Counted from the first letter of the stretch, positions 49,172 through 57,573 are shown. The stretch is DNA of 64,000 nucleotides from Desulfovibrio piger ATCC 29098 (GCF_000156375.1 NZ_DS996355.1:1-64000), one strand, 5' to 3'. Notes: a model not told the origin generated them from the sequence alone. Numbers and translations: made by a program.

Positions 49172-49917
49172 GCATCCTCCTCACCCGGCGCATCCGCATC
49201 CGCACCGTCGTCTTCTTCGTTGACCACAAACTCCCTCTCGCCGCTCCAGGCATCCATCCAGATCTCCGTGGTCTCCATCCACCACTGCACCAGCTCGCGC
49301 AGCCGGCCTTCATCGCCGCCCACCAGGTGGATCAGGGTGGCGCCATGCAGGTGGATGAAGTTGCGCACCTCGTTCCTGAAGAACAGGGCGCGGGCGCCCA
49401 GATCTCGCTCATGTTCAGCCCGGGGCATGAGCAGGCCCTGCTCCTTCTCCAGCTTCAGGCGCGCCCGCTCCGCCTGGTAGCGCTTGAGCTGCGCGTCTGC
49501 CGACAGGCGGCTGGTGGTGGCATCGGCCAGCTGCCGGTCCGCCACCTGACCGGCTGGCGTCAGATTGGCATTGGCATAGCCCAGCAGGGCGGTCTCATCG
49601 AACCAGCCTTCCGGGGTCCGGGGGACCTTGCGGGCCTTCACGTCCCGGTTGAACTGGCTCTTGCTGCACTTGTAGCCCGCGTCCTTCAGGTAGGCCACGG
49701 CATCCAGCTGCGTTTTATAGACGCGGATGGACGTCTGCCCCTGCCTCCGCGCCAGTTCACCTTCAAGCTCTTCTCGGGCACGTCTGAAGCCACCCACGTT
49801 CTCCGGAGTAGGATTGTCTTTCATACGCTTCTTCGCCTCTTCCTTGGCGCGAAGCAGGAACGGGAGGTCTGTCTCTGCAGACTGCCTGGCCAGACGCAGC
49901 AGATCATCATCAGGCAT
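49168..49917 (-). CDS. Terminase small subunit-like protein
   Basis: 249 residues. After a helical N-terminus, an HTH-like part (TQLDAVAYLKDAGYKCSKSQ, FNRDVKARKVPRTPEGWFDE) resembles terminase small subunit DNA-binding regions, followed by coiled-coil and acidic tail (EEDDGADADAPGEEDA). ATG at 49917 chosen to fit the overlap with the methylase gene. Confidence 0.72.
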   Translation of the reverse strand: MPDDDLLRLARQSAETDLPFLLRAKEEAKKRMKDNPTPENVGGFRRAREELEGELARRQGQTSIRVYKTQLDAVAYLKDAGYKCSKSQFNRDVKARKVPRTPEGWFDETALLGYANANLTPAGQVADRQLADATTSRLSADAQLKRYQAERARLKLEKEQGLLMPRAEHERDLGARALFFRNEVRNFIHLHGATLIHLVGGDEGRLRELVQWWMETTEIWMDAWSGEREFVVNEEDDGADADAPGEEDA

Positions 49918-51274
49918 GATCACCTCCACGCTCGAGGGCCACCTCGACAAAGGGACGCACGCCATCTTCCAGCAACGCCTCACGTCCAGTGGCATCTTCC
50001 CAACGGCGGATGATCACATCCACAAAGCGTGGATCAAGCTCCATCGTCCGGCAGATACGGTCTTGACGCTCGCAGGCCATAAGCGTGGAGCCAGACCCCC
50101 CAAAGGGGTCCAGGATCATGCCGCCACGCTTACTGCTGTTGGTCAGCATCCGCTCGATGAGGGCCACCGGTTTCATCGTCGGGTGATGGCTATTGCGCTG
50201 GGGCTTTGGCTCGCAGAATACAGAGCCAGCCAGGACTTCCACATGCACATCCTTGCCGCTGATCCTTACGATGCGTTCACCATCCATGATGTGCCAGCAG
50301 GGGACGTCACCATCCTCACGTACCGCGGCCGGGAATGCGTCCTGCACGGTGGTCTGCTTGCGGTCGCCAAACCACACATGTGGCGCTCCAGGCCGCCAGC
50401 CATAGAGGATTGGCTCATGCTGCCAGTGGTAGTCAGCTCGCGAGAGCACCCCGGAGTTTTTTCTCCAGATCAAACAGCTGGCCAGCTTGAGGCCAGCCTG
50501 GATGAAGGCCTGGCGGAAAGTCACGCCCAGCACGCCAGCATCAGCGTGGGCCACATATACGGCCCCGCCCTTGCGCACACCGGTCACCATCTGGCGGAAG
50601 ACGCGCTGCAGGAAAGCCGCGAAGTCCTGGTCGCTCATGGCGTCATTCTTGATCTTCCCGGCCTTCCCTTCATATGCCACGTTGTACGGCGGATCCGTCC
50701 AGACCATATCAGCCTCCATGCCCTGCATGAGAGCCGCGTAAGACTCCGGCAGGGTGGCGTCGCCACAGAGCAGACGGTGGCCGCCCAACAGCCACAGGTC
50801 TCCCGGACGGCTCACCGGTCGCGCAGGCGCTTCCGGGGCAGTATCCAGCACATCGTCGTCATCCAGGGCCGCAGCCTTCAAGAAGCGATCCAGCTCGCGC
50901 GGTTCGAAGCCGGTGATCTCCAGATCTACGTCCATAGCCCTCAGTTCAGCCAGTTCCTGGGACAGTTCCCCCTCGTTCCACTTCGCCCATGTTGCGGAGC
51001 GATTGACCAGCAAGCGGAACGCCCGGATCTGCGCGTCATCCATGTCGTCCACCAGCAGCACGGGCACACTGGCAAAGCTCAGCGCCCGAGCAGCCTTGAG
51101 ACGCAGATGTCCATCCACCACCTCGCCGTCGGCCCGCACCAGCAAGGGGATACGGCATCCGAAGCGGCTCATGGCAGAGGCCATCCGCTCGACGCAGGCG
51201 TCGTTGTCACGCAAAGGACGCGCGCAGACACGCAGACGATCCACAGGCCAATACTCCAGTTTCAGCTTTTCCAT
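49910..51274 (-). CDS. DNA methyltransferase with ParB-like N-terminal domain
   Basis: 454 residues. N-terminal ParB-nuclease-like domain (about 1-130: PLLVRADGEVVDGHLRLKAA, FASVPVLLVDDMDDAQIRAF) joined to an N6-adenine/N4-cytosine methyltransferase with DPPY (DMVWTDPPYNVAYEGKAGKI) and AdoMet motif LDPFGGSGSTLMACE. No restriction partner is nearby, so it may protect phage DNA or control packaging. Transcribed with replication and terminase genes. Confidence 0.9.
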   Translation of the reverse strand: MEKLKLEYWPVDRLRVCARPLRDNDACVERMASAMSRFGCRIPLLVRADGEVVDGHLRLKAARALSFASVPVLLVDDMDDAQIRAFRLLVNRSATWAKWNEGELSQELAELRAMDVDLEITGFEPRELDRFLKAAALDDDDVLDTAPEAPARPVSRPGDLWLLGGHRLLCGDATLPESYAALMQGMEADMVWTDPPYNVAYEGKAGKIKNDAMSDQDFAAFLQRVFRQMVTGVRKGGAVYVAHADAGVLGVTFRQAFIQAGLKLASCLIWRKNSGVLSRADYHWQHEPILYGWRPGAPHVWFGDRKQTTVQDAFPAAVREDGDVPCWHIMDGERIVRISGKDVHVEVLAGSVFCEPKPQRNSHHPTMKPVALIERMLTNSSKRGGMILDPFGGSGSTLMACERQDRICRTMELDPRFVDVIIRRWEDATGREALLEDGVRPFVEVALERGGDHA

Positions 51275-51333
51275 CCGTCAGTTTCCTGTTAGGTTCAACG
51301 TGCATCTTAATTGCACGGGGTCGGATTGTCTGG

Positions 51334-51386
51334 CCGGATGAGCACACATCCGGTCCCCGGTGGAGTTACAGCTCCTTCCGGGGACC
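51334..51386. other. Two adjacent hairpins between primase and methylase genes
   Basis: CCGGATG/CATCCGG (51334-51353) and GGTCCCCGG/CCGGGGACC (51352-51386, with an inner GGAG/CTCC pair). Present in the 119-bp gap between two otherwise tightly packed genes; may be an RNA-processing signal. Confidence 0.6.
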
Positions 51387-51393
51387 CCGCCTC

Positions 51394-52884
51394 TCACATC
51401 GCCCTGCCGTTCGGCGGGGCAAATTCCTTGTCGTACAGCGCTTGCCAGACCCACTGGCCGAAGCGCCGCAGCCAGCCCATGAGCCGGGCCTGATCTCGCT
51501 GGGGCCATCGCTCCTGCCCGTAGATCTCGTAGTCGCCGTCACTGGTGGGCCGGGCCTCCAGCCCCGCCCGGGCCAGTACCTGGAGGCTGTCGCGCGGGCC
51601 GATGGGGTGGGTCAGCCACTCCACACCGCCCCATGCCCCGGCAGCCGTCGCTTTTTTCTTCCCGCCCCCCTTGTCGTCCATCCGTCCAGCGCCCATGGTC
51701 TCACGGGCCTGCTTTTTTTCCGGGGCAGGGGCCACAGGGAGGGGGGCTGGTGCCTCCTGCACAGGCGCAGGCGCGAAAACAGGAGGCAGCCCGATGCGTA
51801 TCCAGTCCGCCAGATTCCAGCCTTCCCGGAATGCGTCCCCGGGGTCTTTGCCCTTGGGGACCGGCCAGCGGCGGGCCGTGCGGTAGGTCCTTGCCCAGAA
51901 GGGCATGCCCTTGGCCCCGGCCCGCTGTCCCTTCTCGTCCGGCTGGTCGAAGTCCAGCGCCACGAGGATGCAGAGGGCACGGCGCAGCACGGCATGGGCT
52001 GCCGCATCCGGACGCCCCATGTTGGTCCCGGCAGCGAAGGCCCCCACGTCCAGCCCGGCGTCCATGGCCGCCGCCACGCAGGCCATGGCGTCCAGCTCCG
52101 CCTCCACCACCACGAAAGCCCGGGCCTCGGGCCGCAGCAGCAGCGGGCGCATGCTGGAGCCCGGCACCACCACGTACTTCATCTCCGCCCCGAAGCGTTC
52201 CCGGGCCTCATCCGTGCGCCGGATGCGCAGGCGCCGCACCGCGCCGTCTTCGGTCAGGGCGGGGACTACCAGCCCCGCAGGTATCCAGAGGGACTTCTTT
52301 CGGCCGCGGGCATTGGTCTCCGGCGGCAGGCCCCAGGCGCCGCGATCCCGGTGGTAGCAGTCCTTGCCGTTCTCTCCAGGGAGCCAGCCCAGGCGGAAGC
52401 GTTCCACCGCATCGGGGAAGATCCCGCGCATGGCCAGCCACATCATGCGATCTTCGTCAGCCAGCAGCTTGGCATGGGCATAGTCCAGCAGCTTGGCGGC
52501 GTGCTCCTGCCAGACCGGGCCGGGATCGGCAGGCGTGGGGGAAGGCTCCCACGGGCGCTCCTCCTTGTCGGCCCTGGGCATGATGCTGGTGGGGGCCGCC
52601 GCCCGTTCAACGCCCAGACGGCGGCAGGCTTCGGTGTAGCTCAGGCCCTCGAACTCACGCAGGAACTGGATGCTGTCGCCCCCCTTGTCGCACTGGCGGC
52701 AGTACCATGTCCCGCCTTCGCCCTGGGCAGGCCAGAAGCGGAAGCGGTCCTTCCCGCCACAGGCTGGGCAGGGACAAGCCCATTCGCCGCCGTGGGTCCC
52801 GGCCACCTTGACGGCCTTCAGGCCGCGATCCTGGATGAGGCTTTCAATCATCTCCAAAGTCCTGCTAAGGTCTTGCATGGTCAT
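51394..52884 (-). CDS. Phage primase with CHC2 zinc finger and Toprim domain
   Basis: About 496 residues: zinc-finger CPCPACGGKDRFRFWPAQGE...YCRQCDKGG, Toprim-like VVVEAELDAMACVAAAMDAG and GAFAAGTNMG, DFDQPDEKGQR. A C-terminal low-complexity Pro/Ala region is followed by a small domain (SDGDYEIYGQERWPQRDQAR). Start uncertain: ATG at 52884 or 52878; no strong RBS. Confidence 0.85.
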   Translation of the reverse strand: MTMQDLSRTLEMIESLIQDRGLKAVKVAGTHGGEWACPCPACGGKDRFRFWPAQGEGGTWYCRQCDKGGDSIQFLREFEGLSYTEACRRLGVERAAAPTSIMPRADKEERPWEPSPTPADPGPVWQEHAAKLLDYAHAKLLADEDRMMWLAMRGIFPDAVERFRLGWLPGENGKDCYHRDRGAWGLPPETNARGRKKSLWIPAGLVVPALTEDGAVRRLRIRRTDEARERFGAEMKYVVVPGSSMRPLLLRPEARAFVVVEAELDAMACVAAAMDAGLDVGAFAAGTNMGRPDAAAHAVLRRALCILVALDFDQPDEKGQRAGAKGMPFWARTYRTARRWPVPKGKDPGDAFREGWNLADWIRIGLPPVFAPAPVQEAPAPLPVAPAPEKKQARETMGAGRMDDKGGGKKKATAAGAWGGVEWLTHPIGPRDSLQVLARAGLEARPTSDGDYEIYGQERWPQRDQARLMGWLRRFGQWVWQALYDKEFAPPNGRAM

Positions 52885-52924
52885 GGTATGCAAGATGCTG
52901 TTTTTACATCTATTTTTTTAATTC

Positions 52925-53016
52925 AGGAGTATGTGACCATTACGCTGTAAATTCATGATGAAAAAGCGCTGGCGCGCATACAGGGGAAAATAGCAGTCGA
53001 AAGGTCACATACTCCT
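52925..53016. repeat. 14-bp inverted repeat flanking the primase-helicase gap
   Basis: AGGAGTATGTGACC (52925-52938) and GGTCACATACTCCT (53003-53016) are perfect inverted repeats 64 bp apart, in a 210-bp gap upstream of the primase gene. Position suggests operator sites or a replication-origin element. Confidence 0.65.
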
Positions 53017-53065
53017 ACAGCCGAAGAATCTGCTTTGATGCCAAGCAGTTAGGTCAAGGACGGTC

Positions 53066-53092
53066 AAAAAAAGCCGCCCGCGATGGGCCTGC
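53066..53092 (-). terminator. Weak terminator after the D5 helicase gene
   Basis: GCCC/GGGC stem (53076-53088) followed on the minus strand by seven T (complement of 53066-53072). Confidence 0.5.
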
Positions 53093-53102
53093 AATGGTCC
53101 TG

Positions 53103-54731
53103 CTACTCTTCCTGGTCCAGCTCCAGCTGGGCGTGCGGAGAGACGCTTACTCCAAAATAGTAGTAGGTGCCCCCCTTCCGCTCGCGCTGGAAGCGCTCCA
53201 GCATCATCTTGCCGAAGGCCTTCTGAGAAATGGTCTTTTTGGCGGACACGTTGCGCTTGAACCACGCGCAGAAGGCATCGTAGAGGTCTGAAGCCTTGGA
53301 CCGGATCTCGGGCTGTCCTTCCTGCTGCAGGTCGCAGCATTCGTCCACGAAGTCGGCCAGCAGATCCTCGTCGCGCCGGTACTCCGAGGTGGCCTCGCGC
53401 ACCTTGGCCGGAGGCGCGATGCCCACGCGCTGCCACTCCAGACAGCCGCGTACCAGCCATGCCGCTATGCCCGGCAGCTCCTGCAGCAAGCGGTCCTTCA
53501 GCCCCTTGTCCATGGGGCGCTCGTTCTCGTTCTGCGGCTTGCGATCCACAAAGGACAGGGGGAAGTCCACCAGCAGCAGGCGCTCCCAGAAGGCAAAGTC
53601 GCTGGCCGGAGCATGGGGCTTGTGGTTGGTCAGCAGGGCCAGCAGGTGGGTGGGCGCGAAACTGACGTTGCGCTTGTCGTGCGGATAGCGGCCCGTCAGG
53701 GTCTCGCCGCCGCTGAACCACTTCACGCGGGCCGGGCTGAATCGCTGGCCCTCGTCAGTCTCCGAGGCAAAAGCGATACGCAGACCGCGCAGGGACATGA
53801 TGTCCGGGCTGGGCCCGGCGGCACTGCGGTTCTTGCCCTGGTCGAGCAGCATCTCGGACTGCACCGGTCCGGCCAGAGCCGTGGTGGCGTTCTGTCCACC
53901 GAGCACGGTCTGGATCACCTCGGTCATGATGCCCTTGCCGTTGCGGCCACGCCCGAGCAGCACCAGGAAGATGTGCTCGCGGGCCAGACCGGTGACGCCA
54001 TACCCGAAGACGCGCTGGAGGAAGGCGGCCATCTCCGGGTCATCACCCATGATCTCGGTGACGAAGTGCTCCCAGTGAGGGCAAGGGGCATCGATGCCCT
54101 GCCACTCCACCGGGCTGCTTTTCACCAGCCAGTCGTCCGGGCGGCCCGGGCGTATCTCCCCCGTGCGCAGGTCCACAACGCCATTCGCCATGGGCAGCGA
54201 CCATGGGTCTCGGTCGATCTCATCACCGGCGATGGCCAGCGGGCTCTCCAGGTTGGTCTTGGCAAATTCGAGACAGCGCTTGCGCCCGGTCTCGGTTCGC
54301 AAGCGGGCAGCCCGGGCCTTCATCTTCTCGGCCTTGGCCTTGAGACGTCCAGCCGACTCCTTGTCGCCGTCGCGCTCGGCATCCTTAGCCAGCCGGTCAA
54401 AGTGAGCCCCGGTGGTGTAGTAGGCCTGAGCCACATGCTCCACATCCGCCCGGGCCCGGTGTCCCTTCTCGATGAGATCCACAGACCAGTGGTGCCCGGA
54501 CCACCAGATCCACTCGTCTGCCTGGCCCACATAGGCATGGCGGCCCTTGAAAAGGTAGGAGAACAGGAGACCGTCGCCCAGCTCGTTGGCATAGAGGCAG
54601 CGTTCCACAAAGTCCGGCTTCGGTATGGGGAGGCCATGCTTGTCCAGCTTGGGGCCGTCGTTGGAGGGCTGGCCTTGCTGTTCTTCGGCGATGCGTTCCT
54701 GCACCTGCTGCAGCATTTCCTGGTCGGTCAT
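53103..54731 (-). CDS. P4-type/D5 helicase-primase (SF3)
   Basis: 542 residues. D5_N region (about 150-230), SF3 ATPase with Walker A LGRGRNGKGIMTEVIQ (about 260-275) and Walker B-type LRIAFASETDEG, C-terminal winged helix (SDLYDAFCAWFKRNVSAKK, SQKAFGKMMLERF). First gene of the long leftward operon, next to attR. Its C-terminal domain is matched by a separate small gene at 22564. Confidence 0.9.
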   Translation of the reverse strand: MTDQEMLQQVQERIAEEQQGQPSNDGPKLDKHGLPIPKPDFVERCLYANELGDGLLFSYLFKGRHAYVGQADEWIWWSGHHWSVDLIEKGHRARADVEHVAQAYYTTGAHFDRLAKDAERDGDKESAGRLKAKAEKMKARAARLRTETGRKRCLEFAKTNLESPLAIAGDEIDRDPWSLPMANGVVDLRTGEIRPGRPDDWLVKSSPVEWQGIDAPCPHWEHFVTEIMGDDPEMAAFLQRVFGYGVTGLAREHIFLVLLGRGRNGKGIMTEVIQTVLGGQNATTALAGPVQSEMLLDQGKNRSAAGPSPDIMSLRGLRIAFASETDEGQRFSPARVKWFSGGETLTGRYPHDKRNVSFAPTHLLALLTNHKPHAPASDFAFWERLLLVDFPLSFVDRKPQNENERPMDKGLKDRLLQELPGIAAWLVRGCLEWQRVGIAPPAKVREATSEYRRDEDLLADFVDECCDLQQEGQPEIRSKASDLYDAFCAWFKRNVSAKKTISQKAFGKMMLERFQRERKGGTYYYFGVSVSPHAQLELDQEE

Positions 54732-54954
54732 TGGATCACCTCGGTGGCGTTGTTATCGGTCAAAGGGCGTGCGTGGAGACGGGGAGCCGCCGACGCTACA
54801 GCGCCGGAGAATCTTCCCGGATTCCCACGGAAAATTTCCAAAAAAATCCCGCGATTCTTGGGAGTCGCCAGCCCCGCATGAGAGGGGGGCCGGAAAAGGA
54901 CCCGGAGCCGCCGCAGCAGCGAACAATGCCGCAGGACCATGCTGGTCAGCTTTT

Positions 54955-54984
54955 GGGGCAGGGGGGAGAGGGGGGACGGGGGAA
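54955..54984 (+). other. Potential G-quadruplex run
   Basis: Four G-runs in order (GGGG, GGGGGG, GGGGGG, GGGGG) separated by two to three bases, a canonical G4 pattern on the plus strand. Confidence 0.6.
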
Positions 54985-55141
54985 GGCGCTCCCCCTGGGC
55001 GGGCTGCGCCCGCAAAAGGTCGCGCCCGCATGCTCCTATGGACGGGGCGCCTCCTGTGATCACAGAGGGCACCTCGCGGCAGAGAGCTGCGGGCGCACAA
55101 AAAGATGCCGACCAAAGATGCAGGGCAAAGCCACTGCACAT

Positions 55142-55160
55142 GGGTGACAGGTGGGTGACA
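55142..55160 (+). promoter_or_regulatory. Paired GGGTGACA sites at the right prophage end
   Basis: GGGTGACA at 55142-55149 and 55153-55160, 11 bases apart in direct orientation, 60 bp from attR; same as the left-end pair. Confidence 0.55.
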
Positions 55161-55184
55161 GATTCACCAAAATGGGCGGGAAAC

Positions 55185-55226
55185 AAAAAAGAGGATACGG
55201 GCGTGGCGCACGTATCCTCTTGATTT
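55185..55226 (-). terminator. Phage-carried replacement terminator for tRNA-Arg(CCT)
   Basis: AGAGGATACG (55190-55199) pairs with CGTATCCTCT (55211-55220); minus-strand T-run follows. It stands where the chromosomal terminator (now at 16658-16695) stood before integration. Confidence 0.75.
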
Positions 55227-55276
55227 TGTTGTGGTGCGCCCGGCAGGAATCGAACCTGCGGCCTACTGCTTAGGAG
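55220..55276. repeat. attR, 57-bp direct repeat
   Basis: Identical to attL (16694-16750); located within the 3' half of the intact tRNA-Arg(CCT). The repeat ends inside the anticodon loop. Confidence 0.95.
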
Positions 55277-55308
55277 GCAATCGCTCTATCCGACTGAGCT
55301 ACGAGCGC
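55232..55308 (-). tRNA. tRNA-Arg (CCT), prophage attachment target
   Basis: Intact cloverleaf: acceptor GCGCTCG/CGGGCGC, D-arm GCTCAGTCGGATAGAGC, anticodon stem ATTGC/GCAGT around CTCCTAA (anticodon CCT), T-arm GCAGGTTCGATTCCTGC, encoded CCA. The 5' half is chromosomal and the 3' half is supplied by the phage attachment core. Confidence 0.95.
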
Positions 55309-55317
55309 GCGTCGTAT

Positions 55318-55347
55318 CTTGTAAGGCAGTCTGACGCGGGCTGTCAA
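55318..55347 (-). promoter_or_regulatory. Promoter of tRNA-Arg(CCT)
   Basis: On the minus strand TTGACA (55347-55342) and TACAAG (55323-55318) with an 18-base spacer, nine bases before the tRNA. Confidence 0.65.
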
Positions 55348-55460
55348 GTTGAAGCTGGCGGGCGGAAGGTCCTGTATTTCCGGGGCTGAAGGCAGGCTGT
55401 TTTGCGCCGCCAAGCAGAAAGAATCCTTTACAGAATCCTGCCGTGTGGCGTGCGATCGGT

Positions 55461-56378
55461 TCAGGATCGCTTATGCGGCAGGTGCAGCATGGGGCCAAGT
55501 GCGATGCCCATGGCACCCAGCACCACGACGACGGCCCCCAGCAGGCTGAGCAGGCCCAGATGCTCCAGGAGGAAGACCTGGGGCAAGGCCATGGAGCCCA
55601 GGGCTTCCAGCCCCATCGTGAACAGCGGCGTGGTGGTGACCACAGCGCTGACCTTGGCGGCATGCCAGTTCTTCATGGCCGTGGAAAAAGCGCCGTAAGC
55701 GACGATGGTATTGATGCAGGCAAAGATCAGGCAGCCCGTCTGCAACGAATCCAGCTCAAGGAAGGCCGAAGGGGTGGAGAGCGGCGTCAGGGCCAGGGCT
55801 CCGGCAAGATAGATGAAGCGCATGATGCGCCCGGGCGAGATTGTGCGCAGCAGGACTTTTTGGGCGATGCCGTAGCTGGCCCAGACCACTGCGGCCATGA
55901 TCCCCAGCGCCATGCCGATGAGCATGTCACCGTTGGCCAGCTCCAGCAGCCGGGTATTGAAGAACAGCAGAAGACCGCCAAGCAGGACGATGACGCTGCC
56001 CCCCTGGATGGAGAGGAAGGGCTCGCGCAGGACGAACACGCTGCCCAGCAGCAGGAGGACGGGGCCCGCCTGTGCCAGGATCTGGCAGGCAGAGGCGCTG
56101 AGATAGCCTACTGACGAGTTGAAGAACACGAAGTTGCAGCTCAGGCCCGCAGCGGCCAGGACCAGCAGGATCTTTTCCCGGCGGCCCAGCGGCGTGCTGT
56201 TGCCGGGATGACGGCAGGAAAGGCCCCAGGTCCAGAGAGCAGCCACCCAGAAGCGCAGGCAGACGATGGAAAGCGCGTCTACCGTGGAAAGCAGGTGTTT
56301 GAGGGCCAGCGGCAGGGCCCCCCAGAATAAAGCCGTGAGCAAGGCCAGCATCAACCCGGTAGCGTTGGAACCCGGCAT
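55461..56378 (-). CDS. EamA/DMT family transporter
   Basis: About 305 residues with ten hydrophobic segments and two EamA repeats: first repeat GLMLALLTALFWGALPLALK, LSASACQILAQAGPVLLLLG; second repeat LGIMAAVVWASYGIAQKVLL, AAKVSAVVTTTPLFTMGLEA. Drug/metabolite exporter superfamily, substrate unknown. ATG at 56378 (GGAGGATGACC upstream) rather than the ATG two codons before it. Downstream of the LysR gene on the same strand. Confidence 0.85.
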   Translation of the reverse strand: MPGSNATGLMLALLTALFWGALPLALKHLLSTVDALSIVCLRFWVAALWTWGLSCRHPGNSTPLGRREKILLVLAAAGLSCNFVFFNSSVGYLSASACQILAQAGPVLLLLGSVFVLREPFLSIQGGSVIVLLGGLLLFFNTRLLELANGDMLIGMALGIMAAVVWASYGIAQKVLLRTISPGRIMRFIYLAGALALTPLSTPSAFLELDSLQTGCLIFACINTIVAYGAFSTAMKNWHAAKVSAVVTTTPLFTMGLEALGSMALPQVFLLEHLGLLSLLGAVVVVLGAMGIALGPMLHLPHKRS

Positions 56379-56524
56379 GGTCATCCTCCATTGAGCGTTA
56401 CGGAGGGCACCCTACAGCTTTGGCATGGGCTTGTCATGCGGAAATGGAGGAGGGGATGCGGGAGACTGCGCGAAAGGATGGGTGGGGACCACGGGCATCC
56501 GGTGCGATCCAGCTCCCGCAGACA

Positions 56525-57415
56525 TTACGTTCCAAACAGGGCGGAGTTTTGCAGCAAATCCCTGAAAAGACGCATGGCAGGCGTGCTTTCCCTGTTTTTA
56601 TGCCAGACGCAGATGGCCTGGACCAGGCGGCCGGACATGCGTGCCGGCAGTTCGATCAGGCTTCCGGCAGCCAGTTCCTTCTCCACGGCAAACGTCGGCA
56701 GGAAGGAGACGCCCAGGTTGGCGGCCACGGTCTTTTTGATGGATTCGATGCTCCAAAGCTCTATGGTGTTGCGGAACAGGATGTCCCTGGCGCGGAGGTG
56801 GGCTTCCATGCGTTCCCGATAGATGCTGCGGGGCTCGTTGATGATGAAGCTGGTCTCTTTCCTCTGGTGGGGCATATCGAAATCCCGGAGCCCGGGAGCG
56901 AGCAGGGGCGAGGCGACGATGATCCCCTTTGCCTGGCCGAGCGGCAGTACTTCCAGCGTGCGTGGATGGCCGCCCACATCATAATAGACCCCCAGATCAT
57001 ACTGGCCGGAGAGGATGCCTTCCCTGATGTCGTGGCAGTTGAGGCTGTGCAGCTGGATCTTTACGGCCGGAGCCCGCTCCACGAAATCGCCGAGCAGGGC
57101 ATGGAGCTTGTAGGAGAGCAGGGATTCCGCAACGGCCACACGCAGCTCCCCGCGCAGGGACGCAGGATCGCTGCATGCCGAGATGGCCTGCATGGAATGC
57201 AGGATGGCTTCCATGTGCGGCAGGATGTTCTTGCCGGCAGGGGTAAAGACCATGCGTCGCCCAAAGCGTTCGAACAGTCGCACGGAAAGCTCGTTTTCGA
57301 GCTGGCGTACCTGAAAGGTCACTGTGGACTGGGAGCAGTTGAGCCGCTGTGCGGCCTTCTGGAAGCTGCCTTCTTCCAGGATGGCCTTGATGACGACGAT
57401 GCTGCGCGTGTCCAT
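56525..57415 (-). CDS. LysR family transcriptional regulator
   Basis: 296 residues. N-terminal winged HTH (about 3-60: VVIKAILEEGSFQKAAQRLN, CSQSTVTFQVRQLENELSVR) and LysR substrate-binding domain. Divergent from the LysE-type exporter with a 158-bp shared region, so probably controls it, and possibly the EamA gene. Confidence 0.9.
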   Translation of the reverse strand: MDTRSIVVIKAILEEGSFQKAAQRLNCSQSTVTFQVRQLENELSVRLFERFGRRMVFTPAGKNILPHMEAILHSMQAISACSDPASLRGELRVAVAESLLSYKLHALLGDFVERAPAVKIQLHSLNCHDIREGILSGQYDLGVYYDVGGHPRTLEVLPLGQAKGIIVASPLLAPGLRDFDMPHQRKETSFIINEPRSIYRERMEAHLRARDILFRNTIELWSIESIKKTVAANLGVSFLPTFAVEKELAAGSLIELPARMSGRLVQAICVWHKNRESTPAMRLFRDLLQNSALFGT

Positions 57416-57573
57416 GCTCCCCTCCGTGATATATCGAAATAATAGAATTCCTACTGCAAATATATTTGCTTTTTTGCATCATGTCATCAGCGTACCCTGC
57501 AGGGATGTCGCGTGGCCCGGCACAGGATCAGCCGCAGCCGCGACGGCCATCCCAAAACGATATGGAGGGGCGC

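Larger units (their letters stand above)
54732..55188. other. Right-end noncoding region of the prophage
   Basis: About 450 bp without a convincing gene; minus-strand frames here look spurious. It contains a G-rich run (54955-54984), the GGGTGACA pair (55142-55160), a CTGTGATCACAG palindrome (55054-55065), and, presumably, the promoter of the leftward replication operon. Confidence 0.5.

Noticed and set aside
55054-55065. CRP-like CTGTGATCACAG palindrome
   Set aside because: The usual six-base spacer between TGTGA and TCACA is absent, and no promoter could be placed next to it.
54728-55186. 152-codon minus-strand frame upstream of the D5 helicase
   Set aside because: It covers the GGGTGACA sites and G-run, has no recognisable domain, and likely is a GC-rich open frame by chance.
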